Shown: positions 1-7,061 of the stretch, in pieces
Numbering within the stretch: position 1 is the first letter of the stretch
Layout of the letters: each line of letters begins with the position of its first letter
NCBI GenBank assembly: GCA_047972265.1
Contig: JBKEAM010000137.1
Coordinates: forward strand, 1-28,854
Direction of reading: 5' to 3'
Length of the DNA stretch: 28,854 nucleotides
DNA from: JAAYCI01 sp047972265
Lineage (GTDB): Bacteria; Bacillota; Clostridia; Oscillospirales; Ruminococcaceae
Notes under the pieces: generated by a model
Database searches by the model: none
What the model was told of the DNA's origin: nothing
The model's input: the letters and a program-made list of their open reading frames with translations, nothing else
Program-made: the position numbers and the translations under genes

Positions 1-667
1 TGGCCGCTCGTGCCAAAAAAGCGATAGAGCCAATCATAGAGTTTTTTACCGAGCGAAGCGGGGTTTTGGCAAGCACTGCCTTTTCGCCTTGGGCGTTTAT
101 TTCGCGCAAAAAGGCAAGGGCGGCTGCCTCCTCGCCGCGTGTAACGGCTTTGGCAAGTTTTTCTTCTAGGGCATAAGGGCTGTGCTTAAACATAGATTCG
201 CGGTCGGCATAAATGCCCTCGTAGTACTGCTTTGGCTTTGTTAAGTCGTTACAAAGACCAAGTGGCCCTTGCTGCTTGTTTAAAAAATAATATGCCCGCG
301 TAAGCAAAGCAAGAGTGTTTTTTGTTCCCGGTTTTTTACCGCGTTGTTTTTGGGTTTGTGTGTTGGCGTCCTGCTGCCATTGCTGGCACAGCGTGGCAAT
401 ATTCTCTTTTGCAAGGCCATTGTGGCGGGCTCTGTCAGCAATGTATAGGGCGGTTGCGGTGTTAACGCAAAGAGCATCTTTTTGTTTGCCGGTAAAAGTA
501 AGGCCCAGTGCCGCTGTAAACACTCTTTCGTCTGCGGGGGCGCTAAATAAAACACCCAAAACCTCTAAAACGGCACAAACACATACACCGTCATATTTAA
601 GGGCGCTTTTTTGCAGCTCATGCTCTATTTGCTGCTGCACATCAATTTTATTTGGCTTTTTACTCAT
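1..667 (-). CDS. AraC-family transcriptional regulator, N-terminal part (runs off left edge)
   Basis: An uninterrupted minus-strand frame starts at ATG 667 and continues past base 1, giving 222 codons. The start follows AGAGGTG, eight bases upstream. The visible protein is soluble and mostly helical. Near its end it has the block KLAKAVTRGEEAAALAFL, then LAKTPLRSVKNSMIGSIAFL (about residues 182-217). From family knowledge, a 'PLRS.KN..I....L..RAA' block lies just before the C-terminal AraC HTH in many Firmicute AraC-type regulators. The DNA-binding domain itself would be outside the window, so the family call rests on that linker only. No effector can be assigned. A good promoter lies upstream at 709-738. 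Confidence 0.6.
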   Translation of the reverse strand, partial: MSKKPNKIDVQQQIEHELQKSALKYDGVCVCAVLEVLGVLFSAPADERVFTAALGLTFTGKQKDALCVNTATALYIADRARHNGLAKENIATLCQQWQQDANTQTQKQRGKKPGTKNTLALLTRAYYFLNKQQGPLGLCNDLTKPKQYYEGIYADRESMFKHSPYALEEKLAKAVTRGEEAAALAFLREINAQGEKAVLAKTPLRSVKNSMIGSIAFLARAA

Positions 668-708
668 GCAGCACCTCTTTGTGCCTTATTATTCCATTCT
701 TTTATCCA

Positions 709-738
709 ATAATAAAAATATAAAGTGTCTTTTGTCAA
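709..738 (-). promoter_or_regulatory. Sigma-A promoter of the AraC-type gene
   Basis: Read on the minus strand, TTGACA (733-738) and TATTAT (709-714) are separated by 18 bases, 41 bases upstream of the ATG at 667. The -35 is perfect and the -10 matches at five of six positions. Confidence 0.6.
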
Positions 739-911
739 TGTGGCAGGCCGATGGGAGAATGCTTTAATAAAGCCTATTTTTAACGGCAAAGCTGATAAAA
801 GTACTTGCTTCTCTGTATTATAGTGCCAAAACAGGGCTATGGTTTAGTTAAAACCATAAATGTACCACTAGGCGCATCTGCTTTGCTTTATTATAGAAAA
901 TTTTTTGATAG
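739..911. other. Non-coding spacer between divergent genes
   Basis: A+T-rich spacer between the divergent AraC-type gene and the small gene at 953. No convincing gene, RNA structure or strong terminator was seen. Confidence 0.5.
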
Positions 912-913
912 AA

Positions 914-922
914 TGATATAAT
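914..922 (+). promoter_or_regulatory. Extended -10 promoter of the 953 gene
   Basis: TGATATAAT is an extended -10 with a perfect TATAAT at 917-922, 30 bases before the ATG. No good -35 is visible at 17-base spacing, which is typical of extended -10 promoters. Confidence 0.45.
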
Positions 923-952
923 TTTCGCAAAAGCAAGAAGGGGTGAAGGCAA

Positions 953-1198
953 ATGAAAAAATTGCGAATCCATTTTTTAGACACAGAAGAAACCCTGTTG
1001 CTAAGCGAAAATTGCGATATATTTGCATGGGGCAACCATAAAGAAGCGGGGCTGTCTACAAGCCTTGTTCTTACATTTGATGAGAACTTGCCGGATATTC
1101 TTTTGCAAAAACCTTTGATGTTTTATGTGTACGATGATGTTGCAGTATTAAAACTATACAGAAGCGCATATATAGATTTTATGGAGTGGGTAGAATAA
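953..1198 (+). CDS. Small hypothetical protein, 81 aa
   Basis: The ATG is preceded by AGAAGGGGTGAAGG, and an intrinsic terminator follows about 50 bases after the stop, so this is probably a real single-gene unit. The product is a small acidic soluble protein with alternating hydrophobic stretches (LRIHFLD, SLVLTF, LMFYVYDDVAVLKL) suggesting beta strands, and an aromatic C-terminus (DFMEWVE). There is no signal peptide, membrane segment or cysteine cluster. I do not recognise a family. It stands alone between a divergent AraC-type gene and a convergent membrane-protein operon, so context gives no function. Confidence 0.6.
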   Translation: MKKLRIHFLDTEETLLLSENCDIFAWGNHKEAGLSTSLVLTFDENLPDILLQKPLMFYVYDDVAVLKLYRSAYIDFMEWVE

Positions 1199-1248
1199 GG
1201 CTGTTAAAACAGCCCCGGTAACCAGCTTTGCAGCAAGTAAAAATGACA

Positions 1249-1285
1249 AAAAAGGCAGGCCGGTATAAACCGGCCTGCCTTTTTC
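1249..1285. terminator. Intrinsic terminator, probably bidirectional
   Basis: Perfect stem AAAGGCAGGCCGG / CCGGCCTGCCTTT around a TATAAA loop, with A-rich and T-rich flanks on the two sides. It ends the 953-1198 gene and can also stop minus-strand transcription leaving the gene that ends at 1347. Confidence 0.85.
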
Positions 1286-1346
1286 ATTTAACCATAATTA
1301 GCCAATTGTGCTGATAATAAGGAAAAATATATCTTTCGCAAAATAT

Positions 1347-1991
1347 TTAACGCAAAGGTTTGTAAGATGGTTTTTTGCGCCATCTGGGTAAATTATTTTG
1401 TATTATAAAGCTGATAATGGTAACAACAACAGCGGCTGTCAAAACCACCAGCATATGGTTGGCAAAAAAATCGACATTTAAAAAGGTATCCAGCCGCGTT
1501 ATTGCGGCAAGGTCCCAAACCGGCTGGGTAAAACTGTGTAAATTGTTTCGCTCAAACAAAAGAAAAGTAAGGGGAATTACCATCATTTTTGCGCCCGAAA
1601 AGGCAGTGCCTAAAATGAGAAGTTCATTACTCCAAATAATGCCGATAATGCCTAAAATAATGGCGCACACTATAAGAATGATAGAATGGTATTGTGCAAA
1701 GCTTACGGGCAAAAGTGTAAGAATAAGGCTGCCAATTGTAAAACCGCATAGAGCACTGACAATAAATACACCAAATTTAAAAAAGAAGCGGATTAAAAAA
1801 CACCCAATAATAGAGATGCCCAAGGCAATTAACAGGGTTTTCCAGCCAAAGCCAAAGTTAGAAACAGCAGCGCTGAAGGTAAACAAAACAAGCAAAAACG
1901 AAGCAACTGGAAAATATAGCTTTTTACCAAAAAAACAAACAACGGCACCAACGGCAACGCTAACAACCAAGTACAATAGTAAACCTAACAT
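1347..1991 (-). CDS. Polytopic membrane protein (TMEM198/DUF4203-like)
   Basis: The 214-residue product is almost entirely hydrophobic segments, about seven likely transmembrane helices, and ends in a basic cytoplasmic tail (NNLPRWRKKPSYKPLR). Glycine-rich helices and the pattern VCFFGKKLYFPVASFLLVLF resemble the TMEM198/DUF4203 group of bacterial membrane proteins, but I recognise this only weakly. I placed the start at ATG 1991, one base after the stop of the upstream BI-1 reading frame. GAGAGGG lies eight bases upstream, so a longer form starting inside the neighbour is unlikely. Tight coupling implies co-transcription with the BI-1 gene. Its biochemical role is unknown. Confidence 0.65.
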   Translation of the reverse strand: MLGLLLYLVVSVAVGAVVCFFGKKLYFPVASFLLVLFTFSAAVSNFGFGWKTLLIALGISIIGCFLIRFFFKFGVFIVSALCGFTIGSLILTLLPVSFAQYHSIILIVCAIILGIIGIIWSNELLILGTAFSGAKMMVIPLTFLLFERNNLHSFTQPVWDLAAITRLDTFLNVDFFANHMLVVLTAAVVVTIISFIIQNNLPRWRKKPSYKPLR

Positions 1992-1992
1992 T

Positions 1993-2723
1993 TTAAGCCC
2001 TCTCTTTCGCGGCAGATGTTTTTGCAAGCAATTCTAAAACACGTATAAAAATAATGGAGATAGACATAAACAGCCCGTATGCAGCGGTCCATTCGTATTT
2101 TTTTTGCACGCCGCGCTCTACTAGGTTGGCCGCAAAATCAAACTCATACACAAGGCTAATGGTAGCAATTAGCAAAGAGGCAATGCTAACAATAATGGCT
2201 ATTACGCCATGCCCCCAAAAAATACTGGTGAGGTTGGTTGTAAAAAAGAACTGATGAAAACAATGCCAGAGCCTACAATAGAGCTTATAAGCAGTGTCCA
2301 CACTATGCCACGCAAGCGATTATTAACTTCAATAATTTTTGCTTGATACAAAAGGAGTGTAACCACAAAAACAAGCACGGTTATCCCGGCAGCCATAGAT
2401 ACAATGCCAACATAGCGGCTGGCATAGGTACCGCAAATAAATGCCAAAAGAAACCCTAAAGCAAAACTATAAATGCTGCCAAACAGTGGCGATGCCATGG
2501 GGAGAAGATACGATAAGACGGAGCATGCAATGGCGGTAATAGCGCCTGCCAGCAGCAGCGGCCCCGTAGCTATGGTAATGGGTGCCCAAAGGTAAGTTGC
2601 CAGCCCGGCAAAGCATACTATCCAAAACCAAAGGGTACGCACGGCAATGCCGCCGTAGCTGGCGGATGCTTCTCCATAAGAGGAAGACGCAATTTTTTTA
2701 AAAAATATGGTTTTGGTTTTCAT
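1993..2723 (-). pseudogene. Bax inhibitor-1/YccA-family membrane protein, frameshifted
   Basis: The first frame starts at ATG 2723 behind AGAGGTT. It encodes ASYGGIAVRTLWFW and about five or six transmembrane helices, then stops at 2202-2204. The minus-1 frame carries the rest to 1993: HGVIAIIVSIASLLIATISL, then YEFDFAANLVERGVQKKYEWTAAYGL. This matches the conserved end of BI-1/YccA proteins, where a 'DFD.IE.GV..GAPK.YEW..AFGL' block is usual. Joined, the protein is about 243 residues, the normal family length. The break lies at T6 followed by G5 on the coding strand (2212-2222), and one extra T or G there restores the frame. BI-1 proteins are membrane stress or calcium-leak factors, and the bacterial role is unclear. 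Decay, phase variation, minus-1 slippage and sequencing error all remain possible. Confidence 0.8.
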
Positions 2724-2756
2724 GGTGGAACCTCTTTTCGTTGATGTTGTAGCTTT

Positions 2757-2800
2757 AGTATACGTGCGCTGTCTTAATACCATATTTGCTTAGCCTTAAG
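2757..2800 (-). promoter_or_regulatory. Possible activator-dependent promoter of the BI-1 operon
   Basis: On the minus strand TATACT (2757-2762) lies about 35 bases before the ATG, without a good -35. Two TTAAG-containing boxes sit in place of and above the -35 region: TTAAGAC (2771-2777) and CTTAAGGC (2793-2800), 22 bases apart. They resemble the GTCTTAAG repeats at 5214-5231 beside the two-component operon. Confidence 0.35.
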
Positions 2801-2817
2801 ATATCTTTAGAAAAGTA

Positions 2818-2847
2818 AAACCCGCCGGTTTATCCGACGGGTTTTTA
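2818..2847 (-). terminator. Terminator of the two-component operon
   Basis: On the minus strand AAAACCCGTCGG, loop ATAAA, then CCGGCGGGTTTT forms a G+C-rich stem with one mismatch, ten bases after the sensor kinase stop. It separates that operon from the BI-1 operon transcribed in the same direction. Confidence 0.75.
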
Positions 2848-2856
2848 AGTATGTAT

Positions 2857-4440
2857 TTATAGAGGAAGAGAAATTTCAAAGGTGGTGGAGTAGGGAGGTA
2901 TGTTTGAGCGCAGGCAAATTTTGCCGCCATGCATTTCTACAATTCGCTTTGCAATGGATAGCCCAAGCCCAGACCCACCCCCGCTTCTAGAAGCTTCGCC
3001 CACCGTAAACGGCGCAAAAATCAAATCACTAATCTCGGGCGCAATGCCTACGCCACTGTCTGCCAGGGTAATAACGGCTGTGTCATCTCGTGTCTCTAAT
3101 CCAAAATATAAAATTGTCCCTTTGGGGTTATGCTTGGTGGCATTTCCCACAATATTATCAAGCACCCGCCGCAATTGAGATTGGTCTATATTACAAAATA
3201 TATGATCTTCGGGGATATCAGCCTCCGGTACAAATCCTGCGGTGTCCAGCTCGCTGTAACGGTCTGCCACATAATCTCTAAGATAATTGCAGATATCAAC
3301 ACGCTCAAGGGTTAGCTGGTATTCAGGATGCTCTAGCTTATTGTATTCGTAAAAAGAGTTGATAAGCTGGTTTAGGCTATCGGCCTTATTTTGGATGGTG
3401 GCAAGATATTGCTTTTGCTCGCTTTCGGGTATCACCCCGTCGTTTAATGCTTTTGAGTATCCCTGTATTACGGTAATGGGGGTTTTAAGGTCGTGCGTAA
3501 TGTTTGCAAGCATCGCTTTCTTTTCAGATTCTAATGTGCGGCGCTCTTCTTCGCTGCGCTGTAGGCGCTGCGCCATGGTAGAAAAACTGTCAAATATTTC
3601 TCTAAACTCTCTTGGCCCCCTGTAAGAATCGGGTATTTCGGTGCCCACCTCAAATTGGTTTAGGCTTTGCCCAAGCAAGCGCAGGGGTTTTGCAATTTTT
3701 CGCCGCATCCAAAAAATAAAAAAGGCAATCATCAAACAGTAAATAACAAGAAATATAATGCCGCCGTTGGCCCAAGTTTGTAAAGTTCTGGTGCCAAACG
3801 CATACAATTCGCCCCCTTTTTCAAACAGCAAAAGGGTAAAGGTTTTTCCGCTGCTGCCTAAAAAAGAAAATTGATTTACATGGTATCCCTCGTAATAGGT
3901 TTGGGTTAGCAGGCGGTATTCCTTTTCGGTAAGGTCTTTGGTTATTTCTTGCCCAGAGGCATAAAGCAAATGATAATTTTCGTCAAGCAAAAAAAGCGCG
4001 TCTTTGCTGCTGCCATTAAGGCTTTTACTGCCAATAGATACCTCATAGTTGATGCCGCCATCGGGTAAATGCAGCTCTCGTATGGTGCGGCTTGCACCAC
4101 CGCCAAAAACAGGAATACACGTAAGCTCTGCCGTGGTAAGCGATACATCTATAGGGCCTTCGCTGTATACCGTGTGCAGCTTGTCGTCAGGCACAACAAT
4201 AAAACCCTCGTCGCCCAATAGCCTTTGGGTGGGAAAGTTACTGTATTCTTCTGCGGTAAGCGCGGCGCTGTACTGCCTCATCTGCCAGGCGGTTAAATCT
4301 TGCGCGTAATTGTAAGTAAGCATCATTAAAAAAACAAATACAGCACTAAGGGCAACCACCAGGGCTAGGGTAAACACAATATAATTTGTTAAAAGCAGTG
4401 TAAACACGCTGCCTTTTCTCTTTTTACGTTCCTTTTTCAA
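2857..4440 (-). CDS. Sensor histidine kinase (HAMP-HisKA-HATPase)
   Basis: The 527-residue membrane kinase has a basic N-terminus, TM1 about 13-41, an extracytoplasmic sensor region about 42-225, TM2 about 226-246 and HAMP about 246-300. HisKA carries the phospho-acceptor His316 in LANITHDLKTP. The ATPase domain has the N box VLDNIVGNATKHN (about 427-438), DSGVGIAPE (461-469) and GGGSGLGLSIAKRIVE (487-502). All catalytic boxes look intact. The start is TTG at 4440, overlapping the regulator gene by 17 bases with GGTAGG upstream, so the pair is translationally coupled. The ligand is unknown. The divergent ABC exporter suggests an envelope or antimicrobial-peptide signal, as in other kinase/regulator/exporter sets. 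Confidence 0.92.
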   Translation of the reverse strand: MKKERKKRKGSVFTLLLTNYIVFTLALVVALSAVFVFLMMLTYNYAQDLTAWQMRQYSAALTAEEYSNFPTQRLLGDEGFIVVPDDKLHTVYSEGPIDVSLTTAELTCIPVFGGGASRTIRELHLPDGGINYEVSIGSKSLNGSSKDALFLLDENYHLLYASGQEITKDLTEKEYRLLTQTYYEGYHVNQFSFLGSSGKTFTLLLFEKGGELYAFGTRTLQTWANGGIIFLVIYCLMIAFFIFWMRRKIAKPLRLLGQSLNQFEVGTEIPDSYRGPREFREIFDSFSTMAQRLQRSEEERRTLESEKKAMLANITHDLKTPITVIQGYSKALNDGVIPESEQKQYLATIQNKADSLNQLINSFYEYNKLEHPEYQLTLERVDICNYLRDYVADRYSELDTAGFVPEADIPEDHIFCNIDQSQLRRVLDNIVGNATKHNPKGTILYFGLETRDDTAVITLADSGVGIAPEISDLIFAPFTVGEASRSGGGSGLGLSIAKRIVEMHGGKICLRSNIPPYSTTFEISLPL

Positions 4441-5131
4441 TTTTATAACCTACCCCCCTTACATTAATAATATAGCGGGGGTTTTTGGGGTCGTCTTCTA
4501 TTTTGTCTCGCAAATGAGAGATATGCACCATTATTGCATTTTCGTAATTCTCGTAGTATTCGCCGTTAACGGCTTCGCACAATTGCGATTTTGTATACAC
4601 TCTACCGGGTGCCTTCATCATATGGCACAGCAGCTTAAACTCGTTGGGCGTAAGCAAAATTTCGGTGCCGGATTTGTACAGCTTAAAAGTGGCAGGGTCT
4701 ACCTCTAGCTCTCCAAGTGTAAGCCGGGGCAGTTCGGTTGCATCTTTATCGTCCCCGGCGCCCAATTGGTAAAAACGCCGCAGGTTGGCACTAACACGGG
4801 CTACAATTTCCAGCGGATTAAAGGGTTTTGTCAGGTAATCGTCTGCCCCAAGGTTAAGCCCCTGTATTTTATCCTCATCATCCATTTTGGCGGTTAAAAT
4901 TAAAATGGGAATGTTCTTTACTTCCCGTATTTTTTTGGTTAGCTCAAATCCATTTAGCTTTGGCATCATTACATCTAAAAGGGCAAGGTCTATGGGTTCT
5001 TCCATGGCAATTTGCAGTGCGTCTAAGCCGTTGTCTGCGGTTAGTACAGTGTAACCGCTGCTTTGCAAGTAAAGCTTTAAAATATTTACAATATCGCCAT
5101 CGTCTTCCGCTATTAATATAGTATAAGCCAT
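4424..5131 (-). CDS. OmpR/PhoB-type response regulator
   Basis: The 235-residue protein has a receiver domain with acidic pair Asp10-Asp11, phospho-acceptor Asp53 (LALLDVMMP), Thr80 and Lys102 (YLTKPF). A winged-helix DNA-binding domain follows at about 135-232 (LTPNEFKLLCHMM, IMVHISHLRDKIEDDP, VRGVGYKIE). AGGAGGAA precedes the ATG. It is first in an operon with the kinase gene, with a 17-base overlap, and is divergent from the ABC exporter. OmpR-type regulators usually bind direct repeats spaced by about one helical turn. GTCTTAAG repeats with a 10-base period lie in the intergenic region and are the natural target candidates. Confidence 0.95.
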   Translation of the reverse strand: MAYTILIAEDDGDIVNILKLYLQSSGYTVLTADNGLDALQIAMEEPIDLALLDVMMPKLNGFELTKKIREVKNIPILILTAKMDDEDKIQGLNLGADDYLTKPFNPLEIVARVSANLRRFYQLGAGDDKDATELPRLTLGELEVDPATFKLYKSGTEILLTPNEFKLLCHMMKAPGRVYTKSQLCEAVNGEYYENYENAIMVHISHLRDKIEDDPKNPRYIINVRGVGYKIEKGT

Positions 5132-5177
5132 CTTGTTCCTCCTATGCTTGGCAGCAAGTTTTTTGCATTACATTGTT

Positions 5178-5186
5178 ATTATATCA
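5178..5186 (-). promoter_or_regulatory. Extended -10 promoter of the two-component operon
   Basis: Minus-strand TGATATAAT, with TATAAT at 5178-5183, lies 47 bases before the regulator ATG. No -35 consensus is seen. The GTCTTAAG repeats begin about 30 bases upstream of this -10, a position suited to autoregulation. Confidence 0.5.
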
Positions 5187-5213
5187 TTCAAATCTTACTT
5201 AGGGCTATACATT

Positions 5214-5231
5214 GTCTTAAGAAGTCTTAAG
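5214..5231. promoter_or_regulatory. GTCTTAAG direct repeat, likely response-regulator box
   Basis: GTCTTAAG occurs at 5214-5221 and again at 5224-5231, exactly 10 bases apart. A partial third copy, GTTAAG (5248-5253), overlaps the likely exporter -35. One-turn direct repeats just upstream of a weak -35 are the usual layout for OmpR/PhoB-type activators. Confidence 0.55.
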
Positions 5232-5245
5232 TATTGCCTATGCTT

Positions 5246-5275
5246 TTGTTAAGATTTGCGCGGTATGCTTATAGC
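5246..5275 (+). promoter_or_regulatory. Weak promoter of the ABC exporter operon
   Basis: TTGTTA (5246-5251), an 18-base spacer and TATAGC (5270-5275) lie 23 bases before the exporter ATG. The weak match together with the upstream repeats suggests a promoter needing an activator. Confidence 0.4.
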
Positions 5276-5297
5276 AACAAACAGGAGGAATGAGCGA

Positions 5298-7061
5298 ATG
5301 ATTAAGATTTTTAAATATGTGAGTAAAGCCGAGTGGTTGCAGGTACTTATCAGCCTTGTATTTATTGTTGCAGGTGTAGGGTTAGACCTGCAATTGCCAG
5401 ACTATATGGCCGAGATTACAACCTTAATTCAAACCCCGGGCAGCGCAATAAGCGCAGTGTGGATTGCCGGCGGCAAAATGCTGCTTTGTGCGCTGGGCGG
5501 GCTTGTTACCAGTGTAATTGTAGGATATTTTGCAGCACGTATTGCCGCAAGCTTTTCGGCAAGGCTGCGCAGTATGCTGTATGCAAGTGTAGATTCTTTT
5601 TCGGCGGCAGAGATGAGCCGTTTTTCTACCGCAAGCTTAATCACCCGCTCTACCAACGACGTTACCCAGGTGCAAATGATTGTAACACTTGGCCTTCAAA
5701 TGATAATTAAAGCCCCCATTATGGCTGTTTGGGCCGTGGCAAAAATAGCCGGAAAAGGCATAGAGTGGACATGGGCAACCCTAATTGCGCTGGCAGTTTT
5801 GTTTTTGGTTATCACAGTTCTGCTTGCTTTTATGCTGCCTAAATTTAAAAAAGTACAAGACTTAACAGATGATGTTAACCGTTTGGTGCAAGAAAATTTA
5901 AATGGTTTGCGCGTGGTACGGGCCTATAATGCCGAAGATTACCAAGAAGATAAATTTAATAAAACCAATAAAGAATTAACCGAAACACAACTTTTTACCG
6001 GGCGCTCAATGGCTATTTTATCCCCCTTTATGAGCCTTACCATGAACAGCCTAAGCCTCTCTATTTACATCATTGGGGCGGTGCTTATAAACAGTGCGGC
6101 CGCAGCCGCAAAACTTGCGCTGTTTTCCAACATGGTGGTGTTTTCCTCTTATGCCATGCAGGTTATAGCGGCCTTTATTATGCTGGCCATGATTTTTATC
6201 CTACTGCCGCGTGCATCGGTATCGGCCAAGCGCATTAACGAGGTGCTGGATACAAAGCCTACCATTAAAGATGGCACAGCTAGCCAAGGCAAAGCGGATT
6301 GCACCGGGAATATTGTTTTCGACAATGTTAGCTTTAAGTACCCCGGCTCTACCGATTATGTAATTCAAGATATTAGCTTTACCGCCCATAAAGGCGAAAC
6401 GGTGGCGGTTATCGGCTCTACCGGCAGCGGAAAAAGCACGTTGATTAACCTTGTGCCACGCTTTTATGATACAACCGAGGGCAGCGTAAGCGTTGGCGGG
6501 GTAAACGTAAAAGACTATACCCAAAAATCTTTGCGCAATAAAATTGGTTATGTGCCGCAAAAAGCGGTGCTGTTTAAGGGCACGGTGCAATCTAATATTG
6601 CATATGGAGAAAATGGCGCAGATGCATACAACGATGCCGATGTGCAGCAGGCACTTGCTATTTCTCAAAGCGCCAATTTTGTAGAGGATATGGAGGGGAA
6701 AGCCAATGCAGCCATATCGCAGGGCGGCACCAACGTATCGGGCGGGCAAAAACAGCGCCTGTCTATTGCGCGGGCGGTGTGCCGCAAACCCGAAATATAT
6801 ATTTTTGACGATTCCTTTTCGGCTCTTGATTTTAAAACAGATCGCATGCTTCGCTCTGCTCTCAAAAAAGAAACCGCGGGCGTTACCAGCCTTATTGTGG
6901 CGCAGCGCATTGGTACCATTATGGATGCCGACCAGATTATAGTGCTGGATGAGGGGCGCATGGTTGGCAAAGGGACGCACCACGAGCTATTAAAAAATTG
7001 CGAAGTATACCGCCAAATTGCCGAATCACAGTTGAGCCAGGAGGATTTAAAAAATGCATAA
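5298..7061 (+). CDS. ABC exporter subunit with degenerate ATP site (heterodimeric type)
   Basis: The 587-residue half-transporter has an ABC1 exporter membrane domain (about 1-320, six likely helices) and an ATPase domain (about 335-575). The ATPase has Walker A GSTGSGKST (373-381), Q-loop GYVPQ, signature VSGGQ (480-484) and Walker B YIFDD (501-505). The catalytic Glu is replaced by Asp505, and the switch His by Gln536 (VAQR). From family knowledge, such changes mark the non-hydrolysing subunit of heterodimeric exporters such as BmrCD, LmrCD and TM287/288. I chose ATG 5298 because AGGAGG lies nine bases upstream; an upstream in-frame ATG at 5256 would sit in the promoter. The gene overlaps the next by eight bases. 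Likely role: drug, lipid or peptide export from the cytoplasmic membrane. Confidence 0.92.
   Translation: MIKIFKYVSKAEWLQVLISLVFIVAGVGLDLQLPDYMAEITTLIQTPGSAISAVWIAGGKMLLCALGGLVTSVIVGYFAARIAASFSARLRSMLYASVDSFSAAEMSRFSTASLITRSTNDVTQVQMIVTLGLQMIIKAPIMAVWAVAKIAGKGIEWTWATLIALAVLFLVITVLLAFMLPKFKKVQDLTDDVNRLVQENLNGLRVVRAYNAEDYQEDKFNKTNKELTETQLFTGRSMAILSPFMSLTMNSLSLSIYIIGAVLINSAAAAAKLALFSNMVVFSSYAMQVIAAFIMLAMIFILLPRASVSAKRINEVLDTKPTIKDGTASQGKADCTGNIVFDNVSFKYPGSTDYVIQDISFTAHKGETVAVIGSTGSGKSTLINLVPRFYDTTEGSVSVGGVNVKDYTQKSLRNKIGYVPQKAVLFKGTVQSNIAYGENGADAYNDADVQQALAISQSANFVEDMEGKANAAISQGGTNVSGGQKQRLSIARAVCRKPEIYIFDDSFSALDFKTDRMLRSALKKETAGVTSLIVAQRIGTIMDADQIIVLDEGRMVGKGTHHELLKNCEVYRQIAESQLSQEDLKNA

Noticed and set aside
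280..555. Minus-strand ORF of 91 codons
   Set aside because: It is in a different frame from the continuous AraC-type frame that starts at 667 and has the good ribosome site.
1375..2037. Long plus-strand ORF of 220 codons
   Set aside because: It lies opposite a hydrophobic membrane-protein gene with a good ribosome site. Its Lys/Thr/Pro-rich sequence is typical of an antisense shadow, and it has no ribosome site of its own.
6201..6983. Minus-strand ORF of 260 codons
   Set aside because: Antisense to the ATPase domain of the exporter, where the plus frame carries every ABC motif. No promoter or ribosome site was seen.
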